Assembly (NCBI GenBank): GCA_002347705.1
Contig: DDWY01000088.1
Span: forward strand, 1-10,377
Direction: 5' to 3'
From: Anaerolineaceae bacterium UBA2274
GTDB lineage: Bacteria; Chloroflexota; Anaerolineae; Anaerolineales; Anaerolineaceae
DNA: 10,377 bases
This document shows positions 1 to 5,961 of this stretch, piece by piece (position 1 is the first letter of the stretch; each line of letters starts with the position of its first letter). A program made the position numbers and the translations under genes. The notes beneath the pieces are model-generated. The model worked only from the letters and a program-made list of their open reading frames with translations, made no database searches and had not been told where the DNA came from.

Positions 1-183
1 CATAGCTTCCCGTATCAGAATAAGCGTTCGAAACAAAACTTTCAAACAAAAAAGAACAAAAAAGGAGATCCGGGAACCGTCCATGCAGCCAGTTTTCCAG
101 TGTTGAAGTCAGGGAAAATATCCGCTCCTTATGCCAGCTTATTCAAGGCTATAATCAATGATGATCTTCCTCTTTCGTCCTAA
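1..183 (+). CDS. possible C-terminal end of an unknown protein (partial)
   Basis: Frame 1 of the plus strand is open from the first base to a TAA at 181-183, giving 60 codons. The translation begins with a basic, Lys/Gln/Asn-rich stretch and ends in a mixed hydrophobic tail finishing IINDDLPLSS. The start lies outside the window, so neither domain nor family can be named. Sixty open codons in one of six frames is only weak evidence, because chance can produce it; the tail does have a natural-looking composition and no competing minus-strand frame is open over the same stretch. It ends about 100 bases before the left copy of the 56-bp repeat, so if real it would be the chromosomal neighbour of the McrBC island or an older remnant. 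I do not recognise it. Confidence 0.28.
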   Translation, partial: HSFPYQNKRSKQNFQTKKNKKGDPGTVHAASFPVLKSGKISAPYASLFKAIINDDLPLSS

Positions 184-279
184 TCACGGACATTTGAAAC
201 AGATACGGGGGTGTATGTTTGAAAACGAGACAGGTCAAGTGATGACTTGAGTTGGCATTTATATTAATGACACTATCCC
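184..279. other. short non-coding stretch left of the repeat
   Basis: No gene is visible. The only structure is a small perfect hairpin, TCAAGT-GATG-ACTTGA at 235-250, a 6-bp stem with a 4-base loop and no T-run on either side, so it is not a convincing terminator. Confidence 0.4.
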
Positions 280-335
280 TGCATCACCGGGCGGAATTTG
301 TAGCCGTAAACAATAATTCCGTGTTCGCTGCCGTC
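280..335 (-). repeat. left copy of 56-bp direct repeat: displaced 3' end of the DUF35-type gene (putative att site)
   Basis: These 56 bases are identical to 5224-5279, in the same orientation. Read on the minus strand they encode the last residues of the DUF35-type protein (DGSEHG through KFRPVMQ), and the frame ends at a TAG at 273-275, exactly one codon later (MQG-stop here, MQN-stop in the intact gene). The stop is therefore in the same register although the bases between it and the repeat differ. The copy is only a fragment: identity ends abruptly at 336, 12 bases before the stop codon of the neighbouring gene. I infer that this is the original gene end, displaced when an island inserted and supplied a replacement end. 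A local duplication or an assembly artefact are the alternatives. Confidence 0.8.
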
Positions 336-347
336 AGTGTGTGGAAA

Positions 348-1061
348 TTACTTCTCTAAATTTTTGACGTAATTATCTATTCGTTTATTTCGTGAGTTAA
401 TGAATCGAGTCACCCTGTTTTTATATAAAAGATATTGATTGACATCAGTAAATGTTGGACGAGTTGCGAAACCATCAAACGGCAAGTAAAAGTCAATCAT
501 CTCGTTTTTAGTAATAAGATCATCCAACAGGAAAAAGTGGATGTATCCCAAAAAGTCATCGAACAAATCGAAAAACCCCTTGTATCTCACCAGAGTGTCA
601 TAAAGCGGACTTTTCTCCTGAAGGTAAAAGCGACGAATACATTCCAAGGTCAAATCAAACCTGTCATCAATTAAGCCAATCACTCCACGAGCCTGGTTGA
701 TCGTGTGCTTACCGTCAATTCTGTTATTTGGAAATATGATATAAGCACCAATGGTGGAACCTGTGTCGAAGAGCTCATTTACTTCACTTGGAATTTGCTC
801 GGTAAGCCACTTCTTGCGTTTATGGTTTTTATAAGAGTGTGTGATTGCATCGCTGCCCAGGAAAAACTCCCCCAGATCTGACTTGTGATATAGATACGCA
901 CCTTTTTTGTCATCACGCAATTCCAGGAGTTTACCATTTGGCAATTGCTTGCTCCACAATAGCTTATGATACTTGCGAAGTGTTGGACTTTTACTGTCAG
1001 GGTCACCGCTATTTGAATCAGAGTAAAAATTGAAATCAGTGTCGACTTTCATTTTATCCAT
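348..1061 (-). CDS. uncharacterised conserved protein (possibly DUF6994 family)
   Basis: A protein of 237 residues if started at the ATG at 1061. Longer starts exist at 1082 and 1097 (249 residues), but only 1061 has a Shine-Dalgarno-like AAGGG four bases upstream, and the conserved-looking N-terminus (DTDFNFYSDS) begins right after it. Striking features, numbered in the 237-residue form, are DPDSKSPTLRKYHKLLWSK near residues 20-39, a GAYIIFPNNRIDGKHTINQA block near 105-124 followed by DRFDLTLECIRR, and an aromatic-rich C-terminal half ending in basic residues. There is no signal peptide or clear membrane helix. From memory this pattern belongs to a bacterial family of unknown function that I believe Pfam calls DUF6994; I could not check this. 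It lies 263 nt downstream of mcrB on the same strand, inside the repeat-bounded block, so an island or defence link is plausible but unproven. Its base composition is low in GC. Confidence 0.82.
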   Translation of the reverse strand: MDKMKVDTDFNFYSDSNSGDPDSKSPTLRKYHKLLWSKQLPNGKLLELRDDKKGAYLYHKSDLGEFFLGSDAITHSYKNHKRKKWLTEQIPSEVNELFDTGSTIGAYIIFPNNRIDGKHTINQARGVIGLIDDRFDLTLECIRRFYLQEKSPLYDTLVRYKGFFDLFDDFLGYIHFFLLDDLITKNEMIDFYLPFDGFATRPTFTDVNQYLLYKNRVTRFINSRNKRIDNYVKNLEK

Positions 1062-1324
1062 CGAACCCTTAACTCTCGACATATTACTTATGAACATAAC
1101 GGTTTGCTTTATTTGGGTGTGGGCGGGCTTGGACTCGGCTTGGGAGCAGGATCCCGTCAGGGTTTAGATAAAGCCCAAAAATACTGCAGATCCTGATAAT
1201 CGACCAATTGAATTGCCCATTTGGTCTCTCCATGCAAATCTTTATATATGATTCTTCTACGCCTCTAATGATCGTTCACTATGCAGCTTTACGAGAAAGA
1301 ATTCTTTAGGCGTACGCTCATAAT
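1062..1324. other. intergenic region between mcrB and the unknown gene
   Basis: No convincing gene is present. Short plus-strand frames with a Gly/Leu-rich translation near 1101-1195 end in stops and lack a start with a ribosome site. Near the mcrB stop there is a perfect 12-bp palindrome AAAGAATTCTTT (1296-1307), an 8-bp palindrome GCGTACGC (1310-1317), and a 7-bp inverted repeat TACGCCT/AGGCGTA (1258-1264 and 1308-1314). None has the T-run of a classical terminator. Confidence 0.4.
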
Positions 1325-3466
1325 CTATAGCTTGTTTAAAGCGGCGACAAGATCCTCTCTATGTAAGACTACAATTCCACTTGCAGATTGAGGTTGACCT
1401 CCATCATCCTGATTAAAGAAACTTGGCAGAACTTGACGTAAAAGGTCAACCTGGCCATAGAAATATTCTTTGAGCAGCGGTACAACCTGGTAGTTCCAGA
1501 TATCATCCAAACAATTTAGCTTTTCTACTTCATCCGCGATTCCCTGGAGTGGTAGAAAATAACTGTGTCCGATCTGATAATCCACACCACGAAATTCAAC
1601 AATGCGCTGATTCAAATTTCTCAAGCAGGTTCCGATATTTAAAGCATCTTCTTCTGCTAATGACACGTTAATTCCGTCAAGTAGTTCTGCCTCAGGTGAT
1701 AGTTCCAGAAAAGCGAACCGACGGCGCAAAGCGACATCCAGTAACGCAATGCTCCGATCAGCAGTGTTCATTGTGCCAATAATGGCTAGATTTACCGGAA
1801 CCTGGAAATCTTCTTTGCTGTATGGAAGTTCAACTGGCTGCTTACCTCGCTTATCCGCTTCAATAAGAGTCATCAGCTCACCAAATATTTTAGCGATATT
1901 TCCACGGTTGATTTCATCAATAACCAGAACATATTGGTTATTTGGGTCATCTTTAGCACGCGCACAAAGGCTACGGAAGATCCCCGGTTTCAGTTCAAAA
2001 GCCAAAACCATTGCATCACCCTGCTCTGTTTTGGGTCGTAAACCTTCCACAAAATCTTCGTACGCATAGGACTGGTGAAATGTCACCCAACGAATAAAAT
2101 CTTCCGGTTGGTTCGTTGCGGGAGGACCTTGTTTGATTAAGGTAAGACGATCCGTTAAGGTGCCTTGGACATATTCTTTGCCGGCAGGTGTCAAAAACCA
2201 TTGGCTAATTGCAGTTTTGTCAAAAAGGAAAGGCTCAGCACGTGAAGTCAGATTGACGGTCTGGCTTTCGATAGCTGTATGCGACTGTAGATACCCCCAT
2301 ATTTGGTTTTTTTGGTGTTTTACCGGACTTTGTCTAAAACGAGCCTGAACCAATTCCATTTCTTCAAGCTGAGGAACTGTATATTTCTTGTCATGTCCTG
2401 TTCTGTACATATCCAAAGCTAAAATATCGTAGAAAGGTAAATCCTCAATGACCGTTTGCAGAAAGGTCGCTCGAGACTGCGCCTGTTTGAGTTGGGGAGA
2501 GACCAGTCGGTTTGCAATAATTTTCGCCCAGAAAGTTTTGCCTGTTCCAGGAGGACCGAAAAGAATCAAATTCTTAAAGCGGTTCAACAAGCGCAATGCA
2601 TCAACCACAATCCTGGTATCCTTTTGAGGTTCTTCCGGTTTTTTGCCTGTCTCAGGTTGCGGCGGTGTCTCCACTTCATCGGGATTCCATTCTTGTTTAA
2701 GATCCCTATAAAAGTCAAAGTTCTGGCCACTTGGTTGGTTGCCGGCTAAACCTTCCCGGATTTGGTGTAACCGGGTATCGAGATCTGTGTGCGGGTCAGT
2801 AACATACTTAATATAGCGACTAACAATTTTTTCTTTGTGCGTGGTGCTGATAATCCGCTCATATTGATCTGGGAACATCAAATACAAGATGGCATGTCGG
2901 AGATCATAAGCCCGATCACCTTTTCCTGGGATACCCTCCAGGATTTCGTCGAGCATTGATTGGACTTGCGTTGAATCTGTTAATATTTGTGTAGTATTAC
3001 CTTGCTCTTTTAATCGTAAGGCAAATGCAGCCAATAAATGGAGTTGAGCATATCGAAAATGATATTTTTGAGTAGTTCTGGTAAATCCATTCTTTTGAGC
3101 AGCCCAAATGGGATCGTTTTCTGGTGGTAGAGTCAAACCGCTTTTCTGAGCAGCCCAGCCTATATTGCGCAACCGTGTGGCAAGCGTGATGTTCGCAGAT
3201 GGTAAATAGTAAACATAGTGCAAATCAGCTGCCAACCCCCATAAGATTGGTGGTGCGCCAACAAGTTGTTGTTCTAATTTCTCGTTAAAATTTAATTCCC
3301 CTTCCAGATTGGGGCTATCAATAACCTGCGTTTTCCAACGCTGCAAGTTGGCGATCGTCCATATCGGTTGGTCCGGCCAAATAAGTGAACGGTCCTGCTG
3401 TAAGCAACGTTCCTGAAACAGGTGAAACGCATCATAGAGTGGTTGGAATTCTGTCATGCGGGCCAT
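1325..3466 (-). CDS. mcrB: McrB-like AAA+ GTPase subunit of a McrBC restriction system
   Basis: A 713-residue motor subunit that should assemble as a ring, hydrolyse GTP and drive the McrC nuclease to cut modified DNA. The AAA+ signature is complete: Walker A GPPGTGKT at 304-311, Walker B LVIDEINR at 514-521, sensor region IIGTMNTADRS at 562-572 with Asn567, and an arginine-finger region ALRRRF at 579-584. The FHQSYAYEDFVEG block (463-475) is typical of McrB. About 200 residues separate Walker A and B, far more than in E. coli McrB, implying a large insert near 320-460. Residues 1-250 form an N-terminal region with HAILYLMFPDQYE (191-203), which I recall from many long McrB-like proteins; it is not recognisably the E. 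coli methylcytosine-binding domain, so the base recognised is unknown. A charged Pro/Glu linker follows (260-285). The ATG at 3466 has a strong GGAGG and overlaps mcrC by 13 nt. An ATG at 3457 overlapping the mcrC stop as ATGA is less well spaced. Confidence 0.94.
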   Translation of the reverse strand: MARMTEFQPLYDAFHLFQERCLQQDRSLIWPDQPIWTIANLQRWKTQVIDSPNLEGELNFNEKLEQQLVGAPPILWGLAADLHYVYYLPSANITLATRLRNIGWAAQKSGLTLPPENDPIWAAQKNGFTRTTQKYHFRYAQLHLLAAFALRLKEQGNTTQILTDSTQVQSMLDEILEGIPGKGDRAYDLRHAILYLMFPDQYERIISTTHKEKIVSRYIKYVTDPHTDLDTRLHQIREGLAGNQPSGQNFDFYRDLKQEWNPDEVETPPQPETGKKPEEPQKDTRIVVDALRLLNRFKNLILFGPPGTGKTFWAKIIANRLVSPQLKQAQSRATFLQTVIEDLPFYDILALDMYRTGHDKKYTVPQLEEMELVQARFRQSPVKHQKNQIWGYLQSHTAIESQTVNLTSRAEPFLFDKTAISQWFLTPAGKEYVQGTLTDRLTLIKQGPPATNQPEDFIRWVTFHQSYAYEDFVEGLRPKTEQGDAMVLAFELKPGIFRSLCARAKDDPNNQYVLVIDEINRGNIAKIFGELMTLIEADKRGKQPVELPYSKEDFQVPVNLAIIGTMNTADRSIALLDVALRRRFAFLELSPEAELLDGINVSLAEEDALNIGTCLRNLNQRIVEFRGVDYQIGHSYFLPLQGIADEVEKLNCLDDIWNYQVVPLLKEYFYGQVDLLRQVLPSFFNQDDGGQPQSASGIVVLHREDLVAALNKL

Positions 3467-4827
3467 ATTACCTCCGATGGTGAGCCTACTTGCGAGAAAG
3501 TCGAGTATAAAATATTACGAAATTCCTGGATCAATGGAAAAATTTGATTTAATGGTTTATGTAAATTCAAAGTCGCAACGAATATCCGGATAGAGGTTTG
3601 CTCAACCATTAGCATTTTTGGTGTGAACACTTCTGCTCCAAATGTGTGTGGGTACAGAAGTAAAATACTACGGCAATGAAATTGGGTTGCATAGGCTAGC
3701 ATTTGATAAGCATCGCCTTCAGCGACTGCTCGATATGACTGTTTTAAAGGAAGCGCCTTATTTTTTGTGTCAATAATCAGATTTGGTTGACTGGGTAAAC
3801 CTAATAAGATGTCAGGTTTTAATGGAAACATCGGTTTCTCAGGCAGGGGCATCGGTAAGACCAGGTGTCGCTTGGATATGCTGCCCTGTAATTCAATTGG
3901 TAGATCTTGCCATTCCTCAGGCAGAATAAGCCGGCTGTAAGTCTGCAAAAAACTGGCGATAAACTGCTCAAATAGGCGATCCATATCAAAAACAAACGCA
4001 AATGCACGCTGCCCACCAGCCAACAACTGCACCGTTAGCCCATCCAACAATAACCGAGCTAATTGAAAAGCAGGATAAAAGCGCTCATTTAGGCGATTGA
4101 ATTCTATATGATCCAGGTCTACGGAACTTAACTGCGCAGGTAGGTAAACTGGCTGCAACCAGCTTTCGAGATCCGCCAATATCTGACGATTTTGTGTATC
4201 ACGTGTGACCCGCTGTAACCGATCTACTGCAAGACGGAAAACCCGGTTAAGTAAAGTATCTGGCAAATAATCATCGTAAGAGACATCCAACCCTTGAGTT
4301 AAGTTCGGCTGACGGGAAAATTGCCGTGCAATGTTCCATCGCCCGCGCACATATGGGAGTAAATCTTCTCTACGAACATAATCCTGGTGAAAACCCTGTT
4401 GGAATTGGGTTAGCAGTTCGACAGCAAATAAACGAGTAAGCATTTCAAGCCATGTGCCACGATTGGTACTTAATGATGCCAGGGATTGGTTATGTAATTT
4501 CAGGCGGCGCGCATGGGTTAATAAGTGCAAAAAGTTTTGCGACGCAGAGACAGCCGCTCTTTCATAAGATGCTGAGCCTATGACTGATTCAGCATTGGCT
4601 TCTGGGTCACAATCAATTTTTGGCAAGATTTGAATCGTGCGCCCCCCTGCCTGGATCACACCCACAAATTGAGTGGCGCGCAAACCCTTGCGTTCAAGGC
4701 GGATCAATTCCTTTCCTGAATTCTGATTTAAATGATCCAGGATTTCCAACAATGGATCATCAACTGTTAAGCCAAGAGCCTCGTAAGGAATAGTGTGTCT
4801 CTCAAAAAGAGTTATTACTTTATCCAC
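3454..4827 (-). CDS. mcrC: McrC-like PD-(D/E)xK nuclease subunit of a McrBC restriction system
   Basis: A 457-residue protein that should bind the McrB ring, stimulate its GTPase and cut DNA. Residues 1-280 match the McrC architecture: an N-terminal beta-rich part with GGRTIQILPK (61-70), a helical middle with WLEML (126-130), and the DLLPYVRGRWNIARQ region (155-169). The C-terminal nuclease core follows: FDMDRLFEQFI (280-290), LKPDILL with Asp339, LIIDTKNK with Asp353 and Lys355 (the D-x-K half of the motif), and the QMLAYA helix at 375-380. The catalytic residues look intact. The start is GTG at 4827; no ATG lies between it and the upstream in-frame TGA, and only a weak GAGAG precedes it. 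The gene is upstream of mcrB with a 13-nt overlap, which suggests translational coupling. In the classical system mcrB comes first, so this order is reversed. Confidence 0.93.
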   Translation of the reverse strand: MDKVITLFERHTIPYEALGLTVDDPLLEILDHLNQNSGKELIRLERKGLRATQFVGVIQAGGRTIQILPKIDCDPEANAESVIGSASYERAAVSASQNFLHLLTHARRLKLHNQSLASLSTNRGTWLEMLTRLFAVELLTQFQQGFHQDYVRREDLLPYVRGRWNIARQFSRQPNLTQGLDVSYDDYLPDTLLNRVFRLAVDRLQRVTRDTQNRQILADLESWLQPVYLPAQLSSVDLDHIEFNRLNERFYPAFQLARLLLDGLTVQLLAGGQRAFAFVFDMDRLFEQFIASFLQTYSRLILPEEWQDLPIELQGSISKRHLVLPMPLPEKPMFPLKPDILLGLPSQPNLIIDTKNKALPLKQSYRAVAEGDAYQMLAYATQFHCRSILLLYPHTFGAEVFTPKMLMVEQTSIRIFVATLNLHKPLNQIFPLIQEFRNILYSTFSQVGSPSEVIWPA

Positions 4828-4915
4828 TAATGAACTCTCTAAAAATATTCATGCGTAACCATCAGCTAACCTGAAAAGGAAGGGAATCCATGCATAGGTT
4901 AAAGCTATCCTCTTA

Positions 4916-4921
4916 ATTATA
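4916..4921 (-). promoter_or_regulatory. candidate -10 element for mcrCB
   Basis: A perfect TATAAT on the minus strand, about 90 bases upstream of the mcrC GTG. The hexamer 17 bases upstream (AACTTA) is a poor -35 match, so the call rests on the -10 alone. The AT-rich context makes chance matches likely. Confidence 0.3.
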
Positions 4922-4984
4922 CGATCATCGGACTCAAATAAGTTCTTTTAGGCGAGGAAATTGTTTGGGAACAGGAAAAAGATT

Positions 4985-5071
4985 ATGTCACGCTTTGGGA
5001 GTTTCTCTAATATGCGCAGAATTTGTCGCATCATTACACTCTTTATTGGCTGGCTTTTGATTGGGATTTAA
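4985..5071 (+). CDS. possible 28-residue membrane peptide
   Basis: An ATG at 4985 with an AGGA about nine bases upstream opens a frame of 28 codons ending in TAA at 5069-5071. The translation is a short basic N-terminus (MSRFGSFSNMRRICR) followed by a hydrophobic run (IITLFIGWLLIGI) long enough to span or sit on a membrane. It lies inside the repeat-bounded block, opposite in strand to mcrC. Basic-then-hydrophobic peptides of this size occur as toxins or small membrane regulators, but nothing here proves that it is translated, and the same composition could be a decayed gene end. I do not recognise it. Confidence 0.2.
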   Translation: MSRFGSFSNMRRICRIITLFIGWLLIGI

Positions 5072-5164
5072 TACCATTATTCATGGATCCTTGATGCTTG
5101 AACTTGTTTTCCGCATTTTTGTAGATCACATGTTTCACACAAAAGTTACAAACAAAATGGACAC

Positions 5165-5195
5165 AAAAACCGCCCTCCAGCTTGGAAGGCGGTTT
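5165..5195 (-). terminator. Rho-independent terminator of the DUF35-type gene
   Basis: AAACCGCC at 5167-5174 pairs with GGCGGTTT at 5188-5195. After one C/A mismatch, TCCA at 5176-5179 pairs with TGGA at 5183-5186, leaving a three-base loop. Read on the minus strand the stem ends in a run of five T residues (5169-5165). It begins 22 bases past the stop codon at 5217. It lies inside the putative island, so if the island model is right the terminator came in together with the replacement gene end. Confidence 0.8.
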
Positions 5196-5216
5196 GCACT
5201 TGCATTATCGCAACTT

Positions 5217-5618
5217 CTAATTTTGCATCACCGGGCGGAATTTGTAGCCGTAAACAATAATTCCGTGTTCGCTGCCGTCGTTGCGGATCTTGCGGGTGAC
5301 CATCTCCACCGGCATGCCAATGCGCACAGGCTCAGCGCCCAGATCAGTCAGTTGGGCTGTCACAACCGGACCTTCATTCAATTTGACCATGGCGACGGTG
5401 TAGGGAGCTTGCTCTTCAAAGCCAGTGGGAGCATTACTGTAGCTTGTGAAGGAATAAACCTCACCCTGACCGCTGAAGGTAAAGGGGGTTTTGGCCTCGC
5501 CGCCGCATTCAGGGCAGACATCGCGGGGAGGGAAAATCTTGGCATCACAATGCGGGCAAACTTCGCCCTGCAGTGCATATCTTTGTTTATTTAATCGCCA
5601 GTGGCGTGGTACTTCCAT
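5217..5618 (-). CDS. Zn-ribbon / OB-fold protein, DUF35 (ChsH2-like) family
   Basis: A 133-residue protein with an N-terminal rubredoxin-like zinc ribbon (CPHC at 21-24, CPEC at 35-38) and an OB-fold from about residue 45, including GQGEVYSFTSY (50-60) and PYTVAMVKLNEGP (72-84). Proteins of this family act as acyl-CoA-binding or channelling partners of thiolases, HMG-CoA synthase-like enzymes and steroid side-chain hydratases. No such partner is next to it here, so the substrate cannot be named. The ATG at 5618 has AGGAG seven bases upstream. It is divergent from the chelatase locus and ends in a strong terminator. Its last 18 or so codons are duplicated at 280-335, beyond the McrBC block, which suggests that its 3' end was used as an insertion site and restored without changing the length of the protein. 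Confidence 0.9.
   Translation of the reverse strand: MEVPRHWRLNKQRYALQGEVCPHCDAKIFPPRDVCPECGGEAKTPFTFSGQGEVYSFTSYSNAPTGFEEQAPYTVAMVKLNEGPVVTAQLTDLGAEPVRIGMPVEMVTRKIRNDGSEHGIIVYGYKFRPVMQN
5224..5279 (-). repeat. right copy of 56-bp direct repeat, inside the DUF35-type gene end
   Basis: Identical over 56 bases to 280-335 and in the same orientation. The identity starts four bases inside the stop codon and ends abruptly at 5279/5280, where the intact gene continues. Together with the left copy it delimits a 4.9-kb block with mcrC, mcrB and the unknown gene. In the integration model this copy is the one carried by the incoming element. Confidence 0.8.
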
Positions 5619-5823
5619 AGTTAATCTCCTAAATATGAGCTATCGAGTATCAGTTTAGTCAATAGAAACTATCAGGAACTCTCAAAAACTGGGATTCAGG
5701 TGAATTTGAGATGTTTTTGACTTCAGATCAGGTGAGTAAAGGCTGCACAACCCTGCCCAATGGGTTGGGCTTTGGTGAAGCAAGGAACCCTAAAACATCC
5801 AGACTTGTTGTATTCTGGCGCGA

Positions 5824-5887
5824 GGGCGAAGCATTCTGTGTGCGGACGGGTTGTGAGTTGCTGGATATTTTTCTAAATGCTTCGCCC
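5824..5887. repeat. MITE/REP-like inverted repeat
   Basis: GGGCGAAGCATT at 5824-5835 is a perfect 12-bp inverted repeat of AATGCTTCGCCC at 5876-5887, separated by 40 bases. The unit looks like a small non-autonomous dispersed element or extragenic palindrome. I associate near-identical arm sequences with repeated intergenic elements in Chloroflexota genomes, but could not check this. No flanking target duplication is obvious. Confidence 0.6.
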
Positions 5888-5931
5888 CTACCGGGAAGAT
5901 ATCAATCAACCCAATCAATCAATATCTGGCG

Positions 5932-5940
5932 TGCTATAAT
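5932..5940 (+). promoter_or_regulatory. chlI: extended -10 promoter of the chelatase locus
   Basis: TGCTATAAT matches the extended -10 consensus (TGnTATAAT) exactly, with no good -35 at the usual distance. The expected transcription start is near 5947, leaving a leader of about 15 bases that just contains the AGGAG at 5951-5955. Confidence 0.6.
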
Positions 5941-5961
5941 CCATCCTTGCAGGAGATGAAT

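Larger units (their letters stand above)
4828..5216. other. intergenic region between mcrC and the DUF35-type gene
   Basis: No firm gene is visible in this 389-base stretch. It holds the likely mcrC promoter region (TATAAT on the minus strand at 4916-4921), an imperfect inverted repeat around AACCT/AGGTT (4867-4871 and 4896-4900), a very short plus-strand ORF at 4985-5071, and a strong minus-strand terminator at 5165-5195. A longer plus-strand frame starting at 5061 is only the antisense of the DUF35-type gene. Confidence 0.5.
5619..5961. other. divergent intergenic region between the DUF35-type gene and the chelatase locus
   Basis: No gene is supported. It contains a small hairpin GCCCAA-TGGG-TTGGGC (5755-5770), a MITE/REP-like inverted repeat (5824-5887), a short AATC-rich stretch (5901-5925) and the chelatase promoter. 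An 82-codon plus-strand frame (5711-5959) runs through the hairpin repeat and the promoter, lacks a ribosome site and has no recognisable protein character. Confidence 0.5.

Noticed and set aside
1062..1097. Longer starts of the unknown island protein at 1082 or 1097
   Set aside because: Neither has a Shine-Dalgarno, and the extra residues precede what looks like the family N-terminus.
5061..5594. Plus-strand frame of 177 codons
   Set aside because: It is antisense to the DUF35-type gene, which has clear zinc-ribbon motifs, a ribosome site and a terminator.
5711..5959. Plus-strand frame of 82 codons before the chelatase gene
   Set aside because: It runs through the hairpin repeat and the extended -10 promoter, has no Shine-Dalgarno, and overlaps the true ribosome site of the next gene.
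5947..5961. TTG start for the ChlI-like protein
   Set aside because: It coincides with the expected transcription start and with the AGGAG sequence itself; ATG 5962 has ideal spacing.
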